Shown here: piece by piece, positions 1 through 7,620 of the stretch
How positions within the stretch are numbered: the first letter of the stretch is position 1
Layout: each line of letters opens with the position of its first letter
Assembly (NCBI RefSeq): GCF_014837175.1
Contig: NZ_JACYFR010000002.1
Location: forward strand, 826,365-890,364
Origin: Cellulomonas sp. JH27-2
GTDB taxonomy: Bacteria > Actinomycetota > Actinomycetes > Actinomycetales > Cellulomonadaceae
Direction of reading: 5' to 3'
DNA: 64,000 nt
Position numbers and translations under genes: made by a program
The notes under the pieces: generated by a model
Told to the model about the DNA's origin: nothing
The model's database searches: none
Seen by the model: only the letters and a program-made list of their open reading frames with translations

Positions 1-354
1 CTGGTGGCGGGTCGCCGCGAGGGCACGGAGAAGATCGCGGCAGCGTTGGTGCGCGCGACGACGAGGGCCGACGTCAACTCGACGGTCAAGCGGCTGCTGG
101 ACGTGCGCAAGTGCTCGTTCCTGCCGATGGAGCGCGCCACCGAGGAGTCCGGCATGGAGTACGGCGGCATCACGCCCGTCGGCCTGCCGGACGGCTACCG
201 GCTGCTGCTGGACGGCCGCGTGCCGCTCGACGACCCCGACGCGGGCGGCATGGTGGTCATCGGCAGCGGCGTGCGGCACTCGAAGCTCGCCTTGCCGGGC
301 GCGCTGCTGGCGACGATGCCGGGCGTCGAGGTCGTCGAAGGACTGGCGCTCTAG
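1..354 (+). CDS. YbaK/EbsC-type aminoacyl-tRNA deacylase, 3' part
   Basis: The reading frame is open from the first base, so the gene starts outside the window and only about 117 C-terminal residues are present. The motif KCSFLPMERATEESGMEYGG followed by ITPVGLP matches the YbaK/ProX editing domain, including the conserved G-x-TPVGLP loop. Family members hydrolyse mischarged tRNA, typically Cys-tRNA(Pro), in the cytoplasm. Full-length members are about 160-190 residues, so roughly a third is missing here. The stop codon overlaps the convergent TOPRIM gene by 4 nt (palindromic CTAG). Family assignment is confident; the exact tRNA substrate is inferred only from the family. Confidence 0.85.
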   Translation: MVAGRREGTEKIAAALVRATTRADVNSTVKRLLDVRKCSFLPMERATEESGMEYGGITPVGLPDGYRLLLDGRVPLDDPDAGGMVVIGSGVRHSKLALPGALLATMPGVEVVEGLAL

Positions 355-1016
355 CGGTCGCGAACGGCGTCGAGCACGCCGGCGAGCGGAGCGGGCAGCA
401 CGCCGCGGGTCGCCGCCTCCTGCACGAGGAGCCGGCCGTAGCGGATCTTGCGGCTGGCCCCGCTGCCGAGAAAGCGCCGCAGCTGGGCCTCGACGGGTTG
501 ATCACGCCAGGCCTGCTGGTCCTGCAAGGTTCGCAGCGCGTTGCCGTCGCCGGCCCGTTCGACGACGTCGATGACCGACCGCGCACCGAGCGCACGGATC
601 AGCTCATCCTCCAGGTCCAGCCGGCAGACGTGAAAGCCCGCGGAGGACAGGTCCTCGAGCGGCCCGACGAGACCGCGCCGGATCAGCGCGCGGCGTACGA
701 CGGGCTCCTCCGCCACGTCGTACAGACCGGCGACGCGACCGTCCGGCACCGTCGCCGCCACGATCCCCAGCGTCCGGTCGACTGCGTGCGCGCCCCCGAC
801 GGGGACGACGACCACGTGCTCGTCGACCAGGTCCCGACCCAGGCCGTCGGCTGCGGCGAGGACGGCCTGCTCGTCGCTGATCCCCTCGACGAGCACGACC
901 GCCGCCGCACCCGGCAGCCGATCGAGCGCGCGAGCGGTCGCCCGCTGCGGCGCGTCGGGGCCGAGTTCGGGCACGTCGGCCTCGACCGCGGCGCCGTCAG
1001 GCCGGTCGCCGCGCAT
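351..1016 (-). CDS. Stand-alone TOPRIM-domain protein (OLD-nuclease-like)
   Basis: 221 residues. Near the N-terminus (about residues 22-70) VVLVEGISDEQAV and a later GLYDVAEE segment fit the TOPRIM fold: a conserved Glu after a hydrophobic strand, then an acidic pair. The arrangement resembles the C-terminal TOPRIM of OLD-family nucleases, but the ABC ATPase half is absent. The remaining C-terminal part is helical and Arg-rich. TOPRIM proteins use metal-dependent phosphotransfer on nucleic acids; the role here is unknown. I chose the ATG at 1016 because it lies just before the domain and overlaps the upstream methyltransferase gene by 20 nt. A longer open frame reaches 1109 but reads as methyltransferase shadow. 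Confidence 0.7.
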   Translation of the reverse strand: MRGDRPDGAAVEADVPELGPDAPQRATARALDRLPGAAAVVLVEGISDEQAVLAAADGLGRDLVDEHVVVVPVGGAHAVDRTLGIVAATVPDGRVAGLYDVAEEPVVRRALIRRGLVGPLEDLSSAGFHVCRLDLEDELIRALGARSVIDVVERAGDGNALRTLQDQQAWRDQPVEAQLRRFLGSGASRKIRYGRLLVQEAATRGVLPAPLAGVLDAVRDR

Positions 1017-1752
1017 CGACCAGGTGCCGGGTGGAGTGCGCGACGAAGGGCGTGCCGCCGCGCAGCTGGGCGTCGAGCTCGACGAGCCGGGAGCGGTACC
1101 GCTCGACACTGAAGTCCGGCACCCACCACACGCACTTGCGCAAGAGCCAGACGACGGCGCCGACGTCGAAGACCTCGATCCGGCAGCGCGCCGTCCGCAG
1201 GTCGACGATCTCGAGCCCGGCGTCGCGCGCGGCAGCCGTCTCGGCCACGGGGTCGCGCCCCTTGCGGTTCTCCGGCAGCGGGCCGAGGAAGTACTCGATC
1301 AGCTCGAACGCCGACGCCGGCCCCACGTGCTGCGCGACGTAGTGGCCGCCCGGCGCGAGCACGCGATGGATCTCCGCCCAGTCCGGCGCGACGGGGTGCC
1401 GCGACGTGACCAGCTCGAACGACCCGTCGTCGAACGGCAGCCGCTCGCCGGGGCGCACCTCGACCACCTCGACCCCACGCGGCCCCAGCCGGTCACGCGC
1501 CTGCGCCGCGTTCGGCGGCCACCCCTCCGTGACGACCATGCGCGGCGGGAACGTCGACGCCTCGTCGAGCACCTCACCGCCGCCGGTGTCCAGGTCGAGC
1601 GCGGACCGGACCTGCGCCAGCCGCTCACCGAGGATCGTCACGTAGCTCCACGGCGGCCGCTCCTCGGTGGCCCGCCCGTCCAGCCAACCGAACCCCCACC
1701 CGGAGACGTCCGCCGCGTCACCCTCGGCCACGAGCTCGTCGAAGGAACGCAT
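997..1752 (-). CDS. Class I SAM-dependent methyltransferase
   Basis: 251 residues. Motif I is seen as ALDLDTGGGEVL (about residue 50), and the post-II/IV region as LPFDDGSFELVTSRH, followed by EIHRVLAPGGHYVAQHVG. This is the standard order of UbiE/Methyltransf_11-type enzymes, which transfer a methyl group from S-adenosylmethionine to an unidentified small molecule. I use ATG 1752 rather than the longer open frame to 1911. A CAGGCT hexamer sits 6 nt upstream of 1752, and the protein then starts with MRSFDELVAEG. The gene is divergent from the DUF2625 gene and is followed with overlap by the TOPRIM gene. Substrate not predictable from sequence. Confidence 0.82.
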   Translation of the reverse strand: MRSFDELVAEGDAADVSGWGFGWLDGRATEERPPWSYVTILGERLAQVRSALDLDTGGGEVLDEASTFPPRMVVTEGWPPNAAQARDRLGPRGVEVVEVRPGERLPFDDGSFELVTSRHPVAPDWAEIHRVLAPGGHYVAQHVGPASAFELIEYFLGPLPENRKGRDPVAETAAARDAGLEIVDLRTARCRIEVFDVGAVVWLLRKCVWWVPDFSVERYRSRLVELDAQLRGGTPFVAHSTRHLVDARRPA

Positions 1753-1758
1753 GGCGCC

Positions 1759-1764
1759 AGCCTG
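1759..1764 (-). promoter_or_regulatory. Candidate leaderless -10 (CAGGCT) for methyltransferase gene
   Basis: CAGGCT on the minus strand, with 6 nt to ATG 1752 and no Shine-Dalgarno sequence between. It fits the window-wide TANNNT-N6-start pattern but lacks the first T. No clear -35. Confidence 0.45.
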
Positions 1765-1799
1765 CCATGTCCATCCATCGCTCGCGCCGACAACACTCG

Positions 1800-1805
1800 T
1801 ACGAT
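1800..1805 (+). promoter_or_regulatory. Candidate leaderless -10 (TACGAT) for DUF2625 gene
   Basis: TACGAT with 6 nt before GTG 1812. Transcription starting about 7 nt downstream would begin at or next to the start codon. It decides the start choice for the DUF2625 gene. Confidence 0.55.
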
Positions 1806-1811
1806 CGCGGG

Positions 1812-2495
1812 GTGCCGGACCAACCATCAGCCTGGGAAGAGCTGCTCGGGCTCGTCGACGCCTCACCCCTGGACGTACGACTGCTGGCGCCCGCCGGAGA
1901 TCTCGGGGCACGCGCTGCCGGCGCTCTCGGTCTGACCCAGCGCTCGTACCTCGGCGCGATGGTCCTGAACACCGGCGGCCTCATCGTGGACCATGGCTGG
2001 CTGCGGCTCCACGCAGGCGGAGGTCATGACCTTGCCGACGTGCTCACCGCGAGCGAGCAGGGCGGCTCGCGGGCGGACCGGCTCGTCGTCGGCCACGACG
2101 TGATGGGCGGGCTGTTCGCGATCGACGGTGGAGGCCTCGGGGCCGCTCGGGGAGAGGTCTGCTACTGGGGGCCGGACACCCTGGAATGGCTACCGCTCGG
2201 CCTCGGCCACGCGGACCTCGTCACCTGGGCCCTGTCGGGCGATGCCGAGCAGTTCTTCGCCGACATGCGATGGCCCGGCTGGCGCAGCGAGGTGGAGCAC
2301 CTCGCGCTGGACCACGGGATCTCGTGCTACCCGTTCCCCTGCACCGTCGAAGGTCAGGACATCGCTCGCACACGCCGGACCGCCGTCCCGCTGGCTGAGC
2401 TCTGGTACGTGTATGGCGAACTCGCCCGCCAGCTCGGGCCATCAGACCCGCGTCGCCCAGAACGCCACGGCCGCGGCGGCGGCGACGTTGAGTGA
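1812..2495 (+). CDS. DUF2625 family protein
   Basis: 227 residues from GTG 1812. The segment RSYLGAMVLNTGGLIVDHGW, then LRLHAGGGH, matches the DUF2625 signature, in which proteins carry a conserved G-A-hydrophobic-TGG-hydrophobic-hydrophobic-D-x-GW-hydrophobic-R core. A second conserved block reads EVCYWGPDTLEW. DUF2625 proteins are soluble and of unknown function. There is no signal peptide. The C-terminus overlaps the convergent RNA methyltransferase gene by 54 nt. The open frame extends upstream to 1767, but the -10-like hexamer at 1800-1805 favours GTG 1812. Confidence 0.78.
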   Translation: MPDQPSAWEELLGLVDASPLDVRLLAPAGDLGARAAGALGLTQRSYLGAMVLNTGGLIVDHGWLRLHAGGGHDLADVLTASEQGGSRADRLVVGHDVMGGLFAIDGGGLGAARGEVCYWGPDTLEWLPLGLGHADLVTWALSGDAEQFFADMRWPGWRSEVEHLALDHGISCYPFPCTVEGQDIARTRRTAVPLAELWYVYGELARQLGPSDPRRPERHGRGGGDVE

Positions 2496-3269
2496 GTCGA
2501 CTCCGCCAGCCATCGGGATGCGCACGACGCGGTCGCAGGACGCGATGGTCGTGGCCTTGAGCCCGTGCCCCTCGGCGCCGAGCACGAGCGCCAGCCGATC
2601 CGGGTTCTCGGTGACCAGGTCGTCGAGCGTGATCGCGTCGTCGGACAACGCGAGGGCCGCGGTGACGAAGCCGGCTTCGCGCAGCTCGTCGAGCCCGGCG
2701 GGCCACGGGTCGATGCGCGTCCACGGGACCTGGAAGACGGTCCCCATCGAGACGCGGACCGAGCGGCGGTAGAGCGGGTCGGCGCAGCGCGGGGTCACCA
2801 GCACGGCGTCGACGCCCAGCGCGGCCGCGGAGCGGAAGGCCGCGCCGACGTTCGTGTGGTCGACGATGTCCTCGAGCACCGCGACGCGACGCGCACCGGC
2901 CAGGACGTCGGCGACGGGCGCGAGCGGCGGGCGGTGCATCGCCGCGAGCGCGCCGCGGTGGACGTGGAAACCGGTGATCACCTCGAGGACGGGTTCGTCG
3001 GCGACGTAGACGGGTACCACCTCGTCGTCGTCGTCGGGCAGCGCTGCGACCATCGCCTCCAGGTCCGGGACCCACCGCGGGGCCAGCAGCACCGAGCGGG
3101 CCCGGTGACCGGCGGCCAGCGCGCGGCCCAGGACCGTGGAGCTCTCCGCGATGTACAGGCCCTTCGCCGGCTCGTGCTTGGAGCGCAGCGCGACGTCGGT
3201 CAGGGAGACGTAGTCGGCGAGGCGCTCGTCGGCGGGGTCGGTGACGGTCTGCAGGTCCAGGCGGGGCAC
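2442..3269 (-). CDS. TrmH/SpoU family RNA 2'-O-methyltransferase
   Basis: 275 residues. The three SPOUT motifs are visible: NVGAAFRSAAALGVDAVLVT (motif 1, with the N..G...R residues), LVLGAEGHGL (motif 2) and IPMAGGVDSLNVAAAAAVAF (motif 3). They form the trefoil-knot SAM site that methylates a ribose 2'-OH in rRNA or tRNA. The first 100 residues resemble the SpoU substrate-binding (L30e-like) domain. Start is GTG 3269, 4 nt after the stop of the MFS gene, so translational coupling is likely. The frame stays open upstream to 3731 but only as MFS shadow. The exact RNA target cannot be told. Confidence 0.88.
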   Translation of the reverse strand: MPRLDLQTVTDPADERLADYVSLTDVALRSKHEPAKGLYIAESSTVLGRALAAGHRARSVLLAPRWVPDLEAMVAALPDDDDEVVPVYVADEPVLEVITGFHVHRGALAAMHRPPLAPVADVLAGARRVAVLEDIVDHTNVGAAFRSAAALGVDAVLVTPRCADPLYRRSVRVSMGTVFQVPWTRIDPWPAGLDELREAGFVTAALALSDDAITLDDLVTENPDRLALVLGAEGHGLKATTIASCDRVVRIPMAGGVDSLNVAAAAAVAFWATRV

Positions 3270-3273
3270 GCCG

Positions 3274-4563
3274 TCATTCTTCCAGCCGCGCGGGCCGCAC
3301 CAGACGCCCACCGACGACGGCGGCGACGCAGCCGAGCACCGCGACGAGCGGCACGACGACGAACGCCGTGTGGATGCCGACCTGGTCCGCGAGCGCTCCG
3401 AGCGCGAACGGGCCGACGCCGACCGCGAGGCTGCCGGCGAACGTCGCCCGAGCCTGGGCGGCGTCGTCGGCGCCGGGTGCCGAGGCGATGAGCAGCGAGA
3501 TCGACAGCGGGTACTGCACGCCATAGCCGAGGCCGGCGACGACGAGGCCGACGATCGCCGTCGCCGGGGTCGTCGCGCTCCACAGGATCGCCCAGCCGAC
3601 GATGGCGACCGCGAACCCGGCTGCCAGGATCCGCGCCGGTGCGATGCGCAGCGACACGGGCCCCATGACGAAGCGGATGGTCGACATGCCGACGAGCAGC
3701 CCGGCGGTGGTCGCCGCCGCGATCCCCGCACCGGCGCCGGTCTGCTCGCGCACCAGGTCCGTGGCCCAGTACGTGGTGCTCATCTCCATGGCGATGGCCG
3801 CGACGACCGCGACGAGGAAGCACCAGGCGGGCAGATGGTTCAGTGCGCTGCGAACCGCGTGGGACGCGCCGGCCGGGTCGCCGCCGCCGACGGCCATCGC
3901 GTCGACCGACGCGACGACCGCGTCGGTCGCCTCGGGAGGGGTTCCCGGCGGCGACACGCTGCGGACGGGCGGGGTCATCGCGCCACCGTCGGGTGCCCGC
4001 GACACCAGCACGGCCGTCGCCACCGCGATGACGACCGTGACCGCCACCGCGGGACGCCAGCCCCACCCGACGGCGACGCACGCCCCGACCGCCAGCGGAC
4101 CGATCAGCCCCAGGCTCGAGCCGACCCCGTTGGCCTCGGTCAGTGCTGCGGACGCGGCTGGACCGTGGTGGAGCGCGAGCCCCGGCTGCGCGGCGCTGAT
4201 CGCCATGTTGCCGCCGACCGCGAGCACGACCACCGCGGGCAGGCTCCACACCAGCGACGGGGCGAGCAGGAGCGCGCTCGTGCCCACCGCCACGGCGCCG
4301 CACCCGGCGTACAGGGCCCCTCGACGCCCGGTCCCGACCACCATCCGCGGCGTGACCAGCGCCGCCACCACCCCGCCGACGGCCATGGCCGTGCCGTGCA
4401 GACCGGCCTGCGCCTTGGAGATGTCGAAGTCGTCGGCCAGCAGCGAGACGCTCGGGTTGAAGCTGTACAACAGCCAGCCCCAGATCACGAAGCTGCCGTA
4501 GAAGGTGAACGTCAGCCGGTCCCGGTGGAAGCGGGCGCGTTCGGCGGTCCGGTCGATCGTCAT
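3274..4563 (-). CDS. MFS transporter
   Basis: 429 residues with about 12 hydrophobic segments, for example FTFYGSFVIWGWLLYSF and AVVVLAVGGNMAISAAQ. A long Pro/Ala-rich cytoplasmic loop (about residues 190-240) separates the two six-helix halves. The inter-helix loop VTPRMVVGTGRRGALYAG corresponds to the MFS motif A region. This is a proton-coupled or uniport carrier of the plasma membrane with unknown substrate; CynX/nitrate-type or drug efflux are both possible. ATG 4563 has no good Shine-Dalgarno and overlaps by ATGA the end of a 15-codon upstream ORF. That suggests translation by coupling. The RNA methyltransferase gene follows 4 nt downstream. Confidence 0.85.
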   Translation of the reverse strand: MTIDRTAERARFHRDRLTFTFYGSFVIWGWLLYSFNPSVSLLADDFDISKAQAGLHGTAMAVGGVVAALVTPRMVVGTGRRGALYAGCGAVAVGTSALLLAPSLVWSLPAVVVLAVGGNMAISAAQPGLALHHGPAASAALTEANGVGSSLGLIGPLAVGACVAVGWGWRPAVAVTVVIAVATAVLVSRAPDGGAMTPPVRSVSPPGTPPEATDAVVASVDAMAVGGGDPAGASHAVRSALNHLPAWCFLVAVVAAIAMEMSTTYWATDLVREQTGAGAGIAAATTAGLLVGMSTIRFVMGPVSLRIAPARILAAGFAVAIVGWAILWSATTPATAIVGLVVAGLGYGVQYPLSISLLIASAPGADDAAQARATFAGSLAVGVGPFALGALADQVGIHTAFVVVPLVAVLGCVAAVVGGRLVRPARLEE

Positions 4564-4607
4564 GCGCCGGCCACCGGGTCACGGCCTACCGCTCGGTCGG
4601 TGGTCAT
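4560..4607 (-). CDS. Leaderless 15-codon upstream ORF coupled to MFS gene
   Basis: ATG 4607 followed by 14 codons (MTTDRAVGRDPVAGA) and a TGA that overlaps the MFS start as ATGA. A TAGGCT hexamer lies 6 nt before this ATG, so the mRNA would begin at the uORF start codon and have no leader. The MFS start itself lacks a ribosome-binding site. I infer that ribosomes load on the 5'-terminal AUG and reinitiate at the MFS gene. The peptide has no recognised domain. Expression is not proven, and chance is possible for such a short frame. Confidence 0.5.
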   Translation of the reverse strand: MTTDRAVGRDPVAGA

Positions 4608-4613
4608 GCGGTG

Positions 4614-4619
4614 AGCCTA
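4614..4619 (-). promoter_or_regulatory. Leaderless -10 (TAGGCT) for uORF-MFS-trmH operon
   Basis: TAGGCT on the minus strand, 6 nt before ATG 4607 and only 8 nt past the stop of the preceding membrane protein gene. No convincing -35. Confidence 0.55.
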
Positions 4620-4626
4620 GGGCCCG

Positions 4627-7482
4627 CTAGTCGTCGCGGACCGGGACCTTGCGCAGCAGCGCGACGAGCTCACCCATCTGGGTGCCGTACTCGGCGGTGT
4701 CCGGGTACCCGGAGTGCGCGTCGATCGTGAGCAGGTACGCCGCCTGGTCCACCTCCTGCGCCGGACGGTCGATGCTCGTCGCGGTGGGCGCGTACGCGTC
4801 CACCGGGAAGCCGATGAAGTCGGTGCGACGCCACAGGCTGCGCCAGCGGACCGCACCGTCGCAGGTCAGCGACTCGACGACCGTCACCCCGACCGGCGCC
4901 ACCGGCGGCGGGACACGCACGTCCCACGGGTCGGCGACCCACACGCGCGGGGCCGACGACGGGTGGGTCCCGAGCACGGCCGGGCCGAACAGCTCGGGGA
5001 AGAACCGCCCGAAGTAGGCGCGCAGCTGCGTGCCGTAGGTGAGCAGCGCGACGCGGTCGTCGTCGGCGCCCCGGGGACCGTCCCACCGCGCCAGCAGGGT
5101 GGCGACGGCGACGACGCCACCCAGGCTGTGCGCCGACAGCACGACCCGGCGCCGCGCGAGCATGCGCTGCTCGGCGGCGCCCACCTCGCTGCTCGCCCGG
5201 TCGTCCCCGAGCCACACGTCGATCCGCGAGCGCAGCTCCGGGACCACGCGCTCGGCGTAGCAGGGCGGTGCGAACGGGTGCGCCGCCCGGGGCAGGAAGC
5301 ACATGAGGTCCCACAGCAGCCCCCACGGCCGCGCGAGCGACTGCTTGGACCCGGCGAGCACCACTGACCCGACGACGAGCCCGAAGGCGACCACGACCGC
5401 CTTGGTCGACCACTGCACGGCCAGGTCCCACGCGGCGCCGGCCACACCGCCGAACTGGCGGTCCGGGTCGGGCAGCACGAGCGTGCCGGCCAGCGCGAGG
5501 AAGAACACGATCCCGAGCACGCCGACGATGCGCTCGGCCCGTTGCGCGAGGGCGGCGTGGCGCCGGCCGCGCTGCACGGCGCTCTCCTCGCTGGTGGTGG
5601 GCTTGGCCGCGACCACCTGGCCGGGCACCACCGGCAGCGGGACACGGGAGAGCACCGCCATACGCAGCGCCAGGACCAGGACGACGAGCACCAGGACCGC
5701 CAGTCCCGCGACGCTCATGATGGCGAACTCGAGGTACCCGGGCGGGGTCACGAGCTGGGCCGCGGCGGGGACCTGGGCGAGGACGGGCTCGCGCAGCCGG
5801 TCGGCGGCGTCGAGGTCGGTGAGTGCGTCGGTGACCGCTTGCGGGACGGTCGCGTTCTCGGGTGCGCCCGGCGCCTGGAGCCACGCGACGATCCCGAGGA
5901 CGGTCGACGCGCTGAGCACCATGGCCACGCCGCCGGCCATCGACAGCAGCACGAACGGCCCGCGTCCTGCCCATCCCTCCCGTCCACGGGCCGCGCGCCC
6001 GCGGCCGGCGACGACCGTCACGACGAGCAGCACGACGAACGCCACCCCGGACACGGTGCGCGACGCGATGCCCGCAGCTCCGTCCGGCCACATCAACGCG
6101 AGCACGGCGGCAACGAGCGCGACGACCACGAGCGGCGCCCAGAGGAGTGCCGGTACCCGGGCGCGGACACCGAGCGCGACGACGCACAGCAGCACCATGA
6201 GCCCGATGAGCAGGCTCGGCACGGCCGCGAGCCCGAGGAACGGCACGGCGGTCGGGTCGGCCGGGCGCAGCGGCTCGTCGCCCGAGCGCGCCACCACGAC
6301 GACGGCGGCCGCGAACAGCACCAGGGCGACAGCGAGCACCACACCGTCGACGCGCCGGCTCACCTCGACGTCGGGCTTGATGGCGGGCTGCTGGCCCGCG
6401 TGCGGCAGCGGATCGAGGCGCACGCGTCCCACCCGCACGGCCACGATCACCAGCACGGCGACGGCGACCACGACGATCACCGCCCAGTACCACCGGTCCG
6501 ACGCCGCCCACACGCGCGGACCAGCGCACCCGCGCTCCCCGAAGCCGGTGGCCCGCCGGCAGCCGGGCTCGTCGCGGTACAGGAAGTGCCAGCCGAGCAG
6601 GGCCGCGAGCAGCGCGAACGCAGCGGCCAGATGCTGGAACCAGAGCACCGACGACCGCTTGGCATGGGTCCAGAAGCCTGGCCGCGCCAGCATCGGCCAC
6701 ACGGACCCGTCGTCGGGCGGCGCGCTCGCGGTGAGCCCGCGTCCCTTGGTGCCCGACGTGCGTCGCTCGTAGCGCAGCTGCCCCGTGGACCCGACGGCCG
6801 CGAGCGCCAGCACGGCGCCGGCGGCGAGCAGCGCGAGGACGGCCGTGCGCGGCCCCGACTCCCAGCGTGCCCACGAGTCGAGCTGGTGCGGGAGCGCCGA
6901 GCAGGTCATCACGTAGTCGACGTCGCTGGTCTGCCCGTCGATCTCGAGCGCCGTTCGCGCGCCATAGCACTGCGCGCCGACGATGCCGAGCATCACGGTG
7001 GCCGTCGTCGCGACCCACAGCAACGTGAGCGCCAGGCCGAAGAGCCGGACCATGCCGCCCGCGGCCGACGAGCGGCGACCGTGCGGCTCGTCGGCATCCC
7101 GCGACCAGTACGCCACGTTGGCCAGGCCGAACGGGATGATCAGCACCCACAGTGCCCGGATCACGCCCGCCACCAGGCCGCTCGCCCGCCCGATCGCCGG
7201 GACGGTGGACAGGCGCGCCATCGCGCCCCACGAGTAGCCCTCTCGCCGCACCCCGGGCGCCGGCGTGCGGGGATCGCCGGGCCGGCGCTCGGTGGCGAGC
7301 GACTTCGCCGTCGGCGCCCAGAAGCTGCCGAGCGCGTCACCGTCCACCTGCTCGACCTCGTCGGGCGGCAGGCCGAGCATCGCGGCCGGCGGGGTGTTGG
7401 CGACACCGTGCACCCGCAGCTCCAGGACGTCGGGCGCGTCCGTGGGACGGTCCTTGGCACCACGCCGGACCAGCAGTCGCAC
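4627..7482 (-). CDS. Large polytopic membrane protein with split alpha/beta-hydrolase motifs
   Basis: 951 residues. The N-terminus carries LELRVHGVANTPP (residues about 20-32), which resembles a beta-strand plus HG oxyanion turn of alpha/beta hydrolases. About 12-13 membrane helices follow (residues about 85-720). The C-terminal third has VVLSAHSLGGVVAVATLL with a candidate nucleophile Ser786 (A-H-S-L-G), then VALLTYGTQLRAYF and a late DAHSGYPDTAEY with a candidate His. I infer a lipase/esterase-like fold interrupted by a membrane domain; substrate unknown. Start is GTG 7482, preceded by a strong GGAGGGGG ribosome-binding site. The open frame to 7602 runs through a hairpin and is not used. 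No family name recognised with certainty. Confidence 0.7.
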   Translation of the reverse strand: MRLLVRRGAKDRPTDAPDVLELRVHGVANTPPAAMLGLPPDEVEQVDGDALGSFWAPTAKSLATERRPGDPRTPAPGVRREGYSWGAMARLSTVPAIGRASGLVAGVIRALWVLIIPFGLANVAYWSRDADEPHGRRSSAAGGMVRLFGLALTLLWVATTATVMLGIVGAQCYGARTALEIDGQTSDVDYVMTCSALPHQLDSWARWESGPRTAVLALLAAGAVLALAAVGSTGQLRYERRTSGTKGRGLTASAPPDDGSVWPMLARPGFWTHAKRSSVLWFQHLAAAFALLAALLGWHFLYRDEPGCRRATGFGERGCAGPRVWAASDRWYWAVIVVVAVAVLVIVAVRVGRVRLDPLPHAGQQPAIKPDVEVSRRVDGVVLAVALVLFAAAVVVVARSGDEPLRPADPTAVPFLGLAAVPSLLIGLMVLLCVVALGVRARVPALLWAPLVVVALVAAVLALMWPDGAAGIASRTVSGVAFVVLLVVTVVAGRGRAARGREGWAGRGPFVLLSMAGGVAMVLSASTVLGIVAWLQAPGAPENATVPQAVTDALTDLDAADRLREPVLAQVPAAAQLVTPPGYLEFAIMSVAGLAVLVLVVLVLALRMAVLSRVPLPVVPGQVVAAKPTTSEESAVQRGRRHAALAQRAERIVGVLGIVFFLALAGTLVLPDPDRQFGGVAGAAWDLAVQWSTKAVVVAFGLVVGSVVLAGSKQSLARPWGLLWDLMCFLPRAAHPFAPPCYAERVVPELRSRIDVWLGDDRASSEVGAAEQRMLARRRVVLSAHSLGGVVAVATLLARWDGPRGADDDRVALLTYGTQLRAYFGRFFPELFGPAVLGTHPSSAPRVWVADPWDVRVPPPVAPVGVTVVESLTCDGAVRWRSLWRRTDFIGFPVDAYAPTATSIDRPAQEVDQAAYLLTIDAHSGYPDTAEYGTQMGELVALLRKVPVRDD

Positions 7483-7571
7483 GGCTCCCCCTCCGCCAGA
7501 GGTATCACCCGACGCTACCGACGCAGACCCCTCGCCCGCTATGCCCCGATTGCCCCTTTCACCCACGCCGA

Positions 7572-7613
7572 CGTCCGAGCAAGTGGTCGCTATGGCGACC
7601 ACTTGCTCGGACG
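7572..7613. terminator. Perfect 19-bp hairpin, probable terminator
   Basis: Arms 7572-7590 and 7595-7613 are perfectly complementary around a 4-nt loop (tatg). It begins 8 nt beyond the stop of the ABC exporter gene and ends 90 nt before the next gene on the same strand. There is no U-tract, so it is either an actinobacterial U-less terminator or an RNA 3'-end stabiliser. Confidence 0.65.
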
Positions 7614-7620
7614 CAACGAG

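Noticed and set aside
683..1135. Alternative minus-strand frame across the TOPRIM gene
   Set aside because: Arg-rich shadow; the TOPRIM frame shows the conserved motif.
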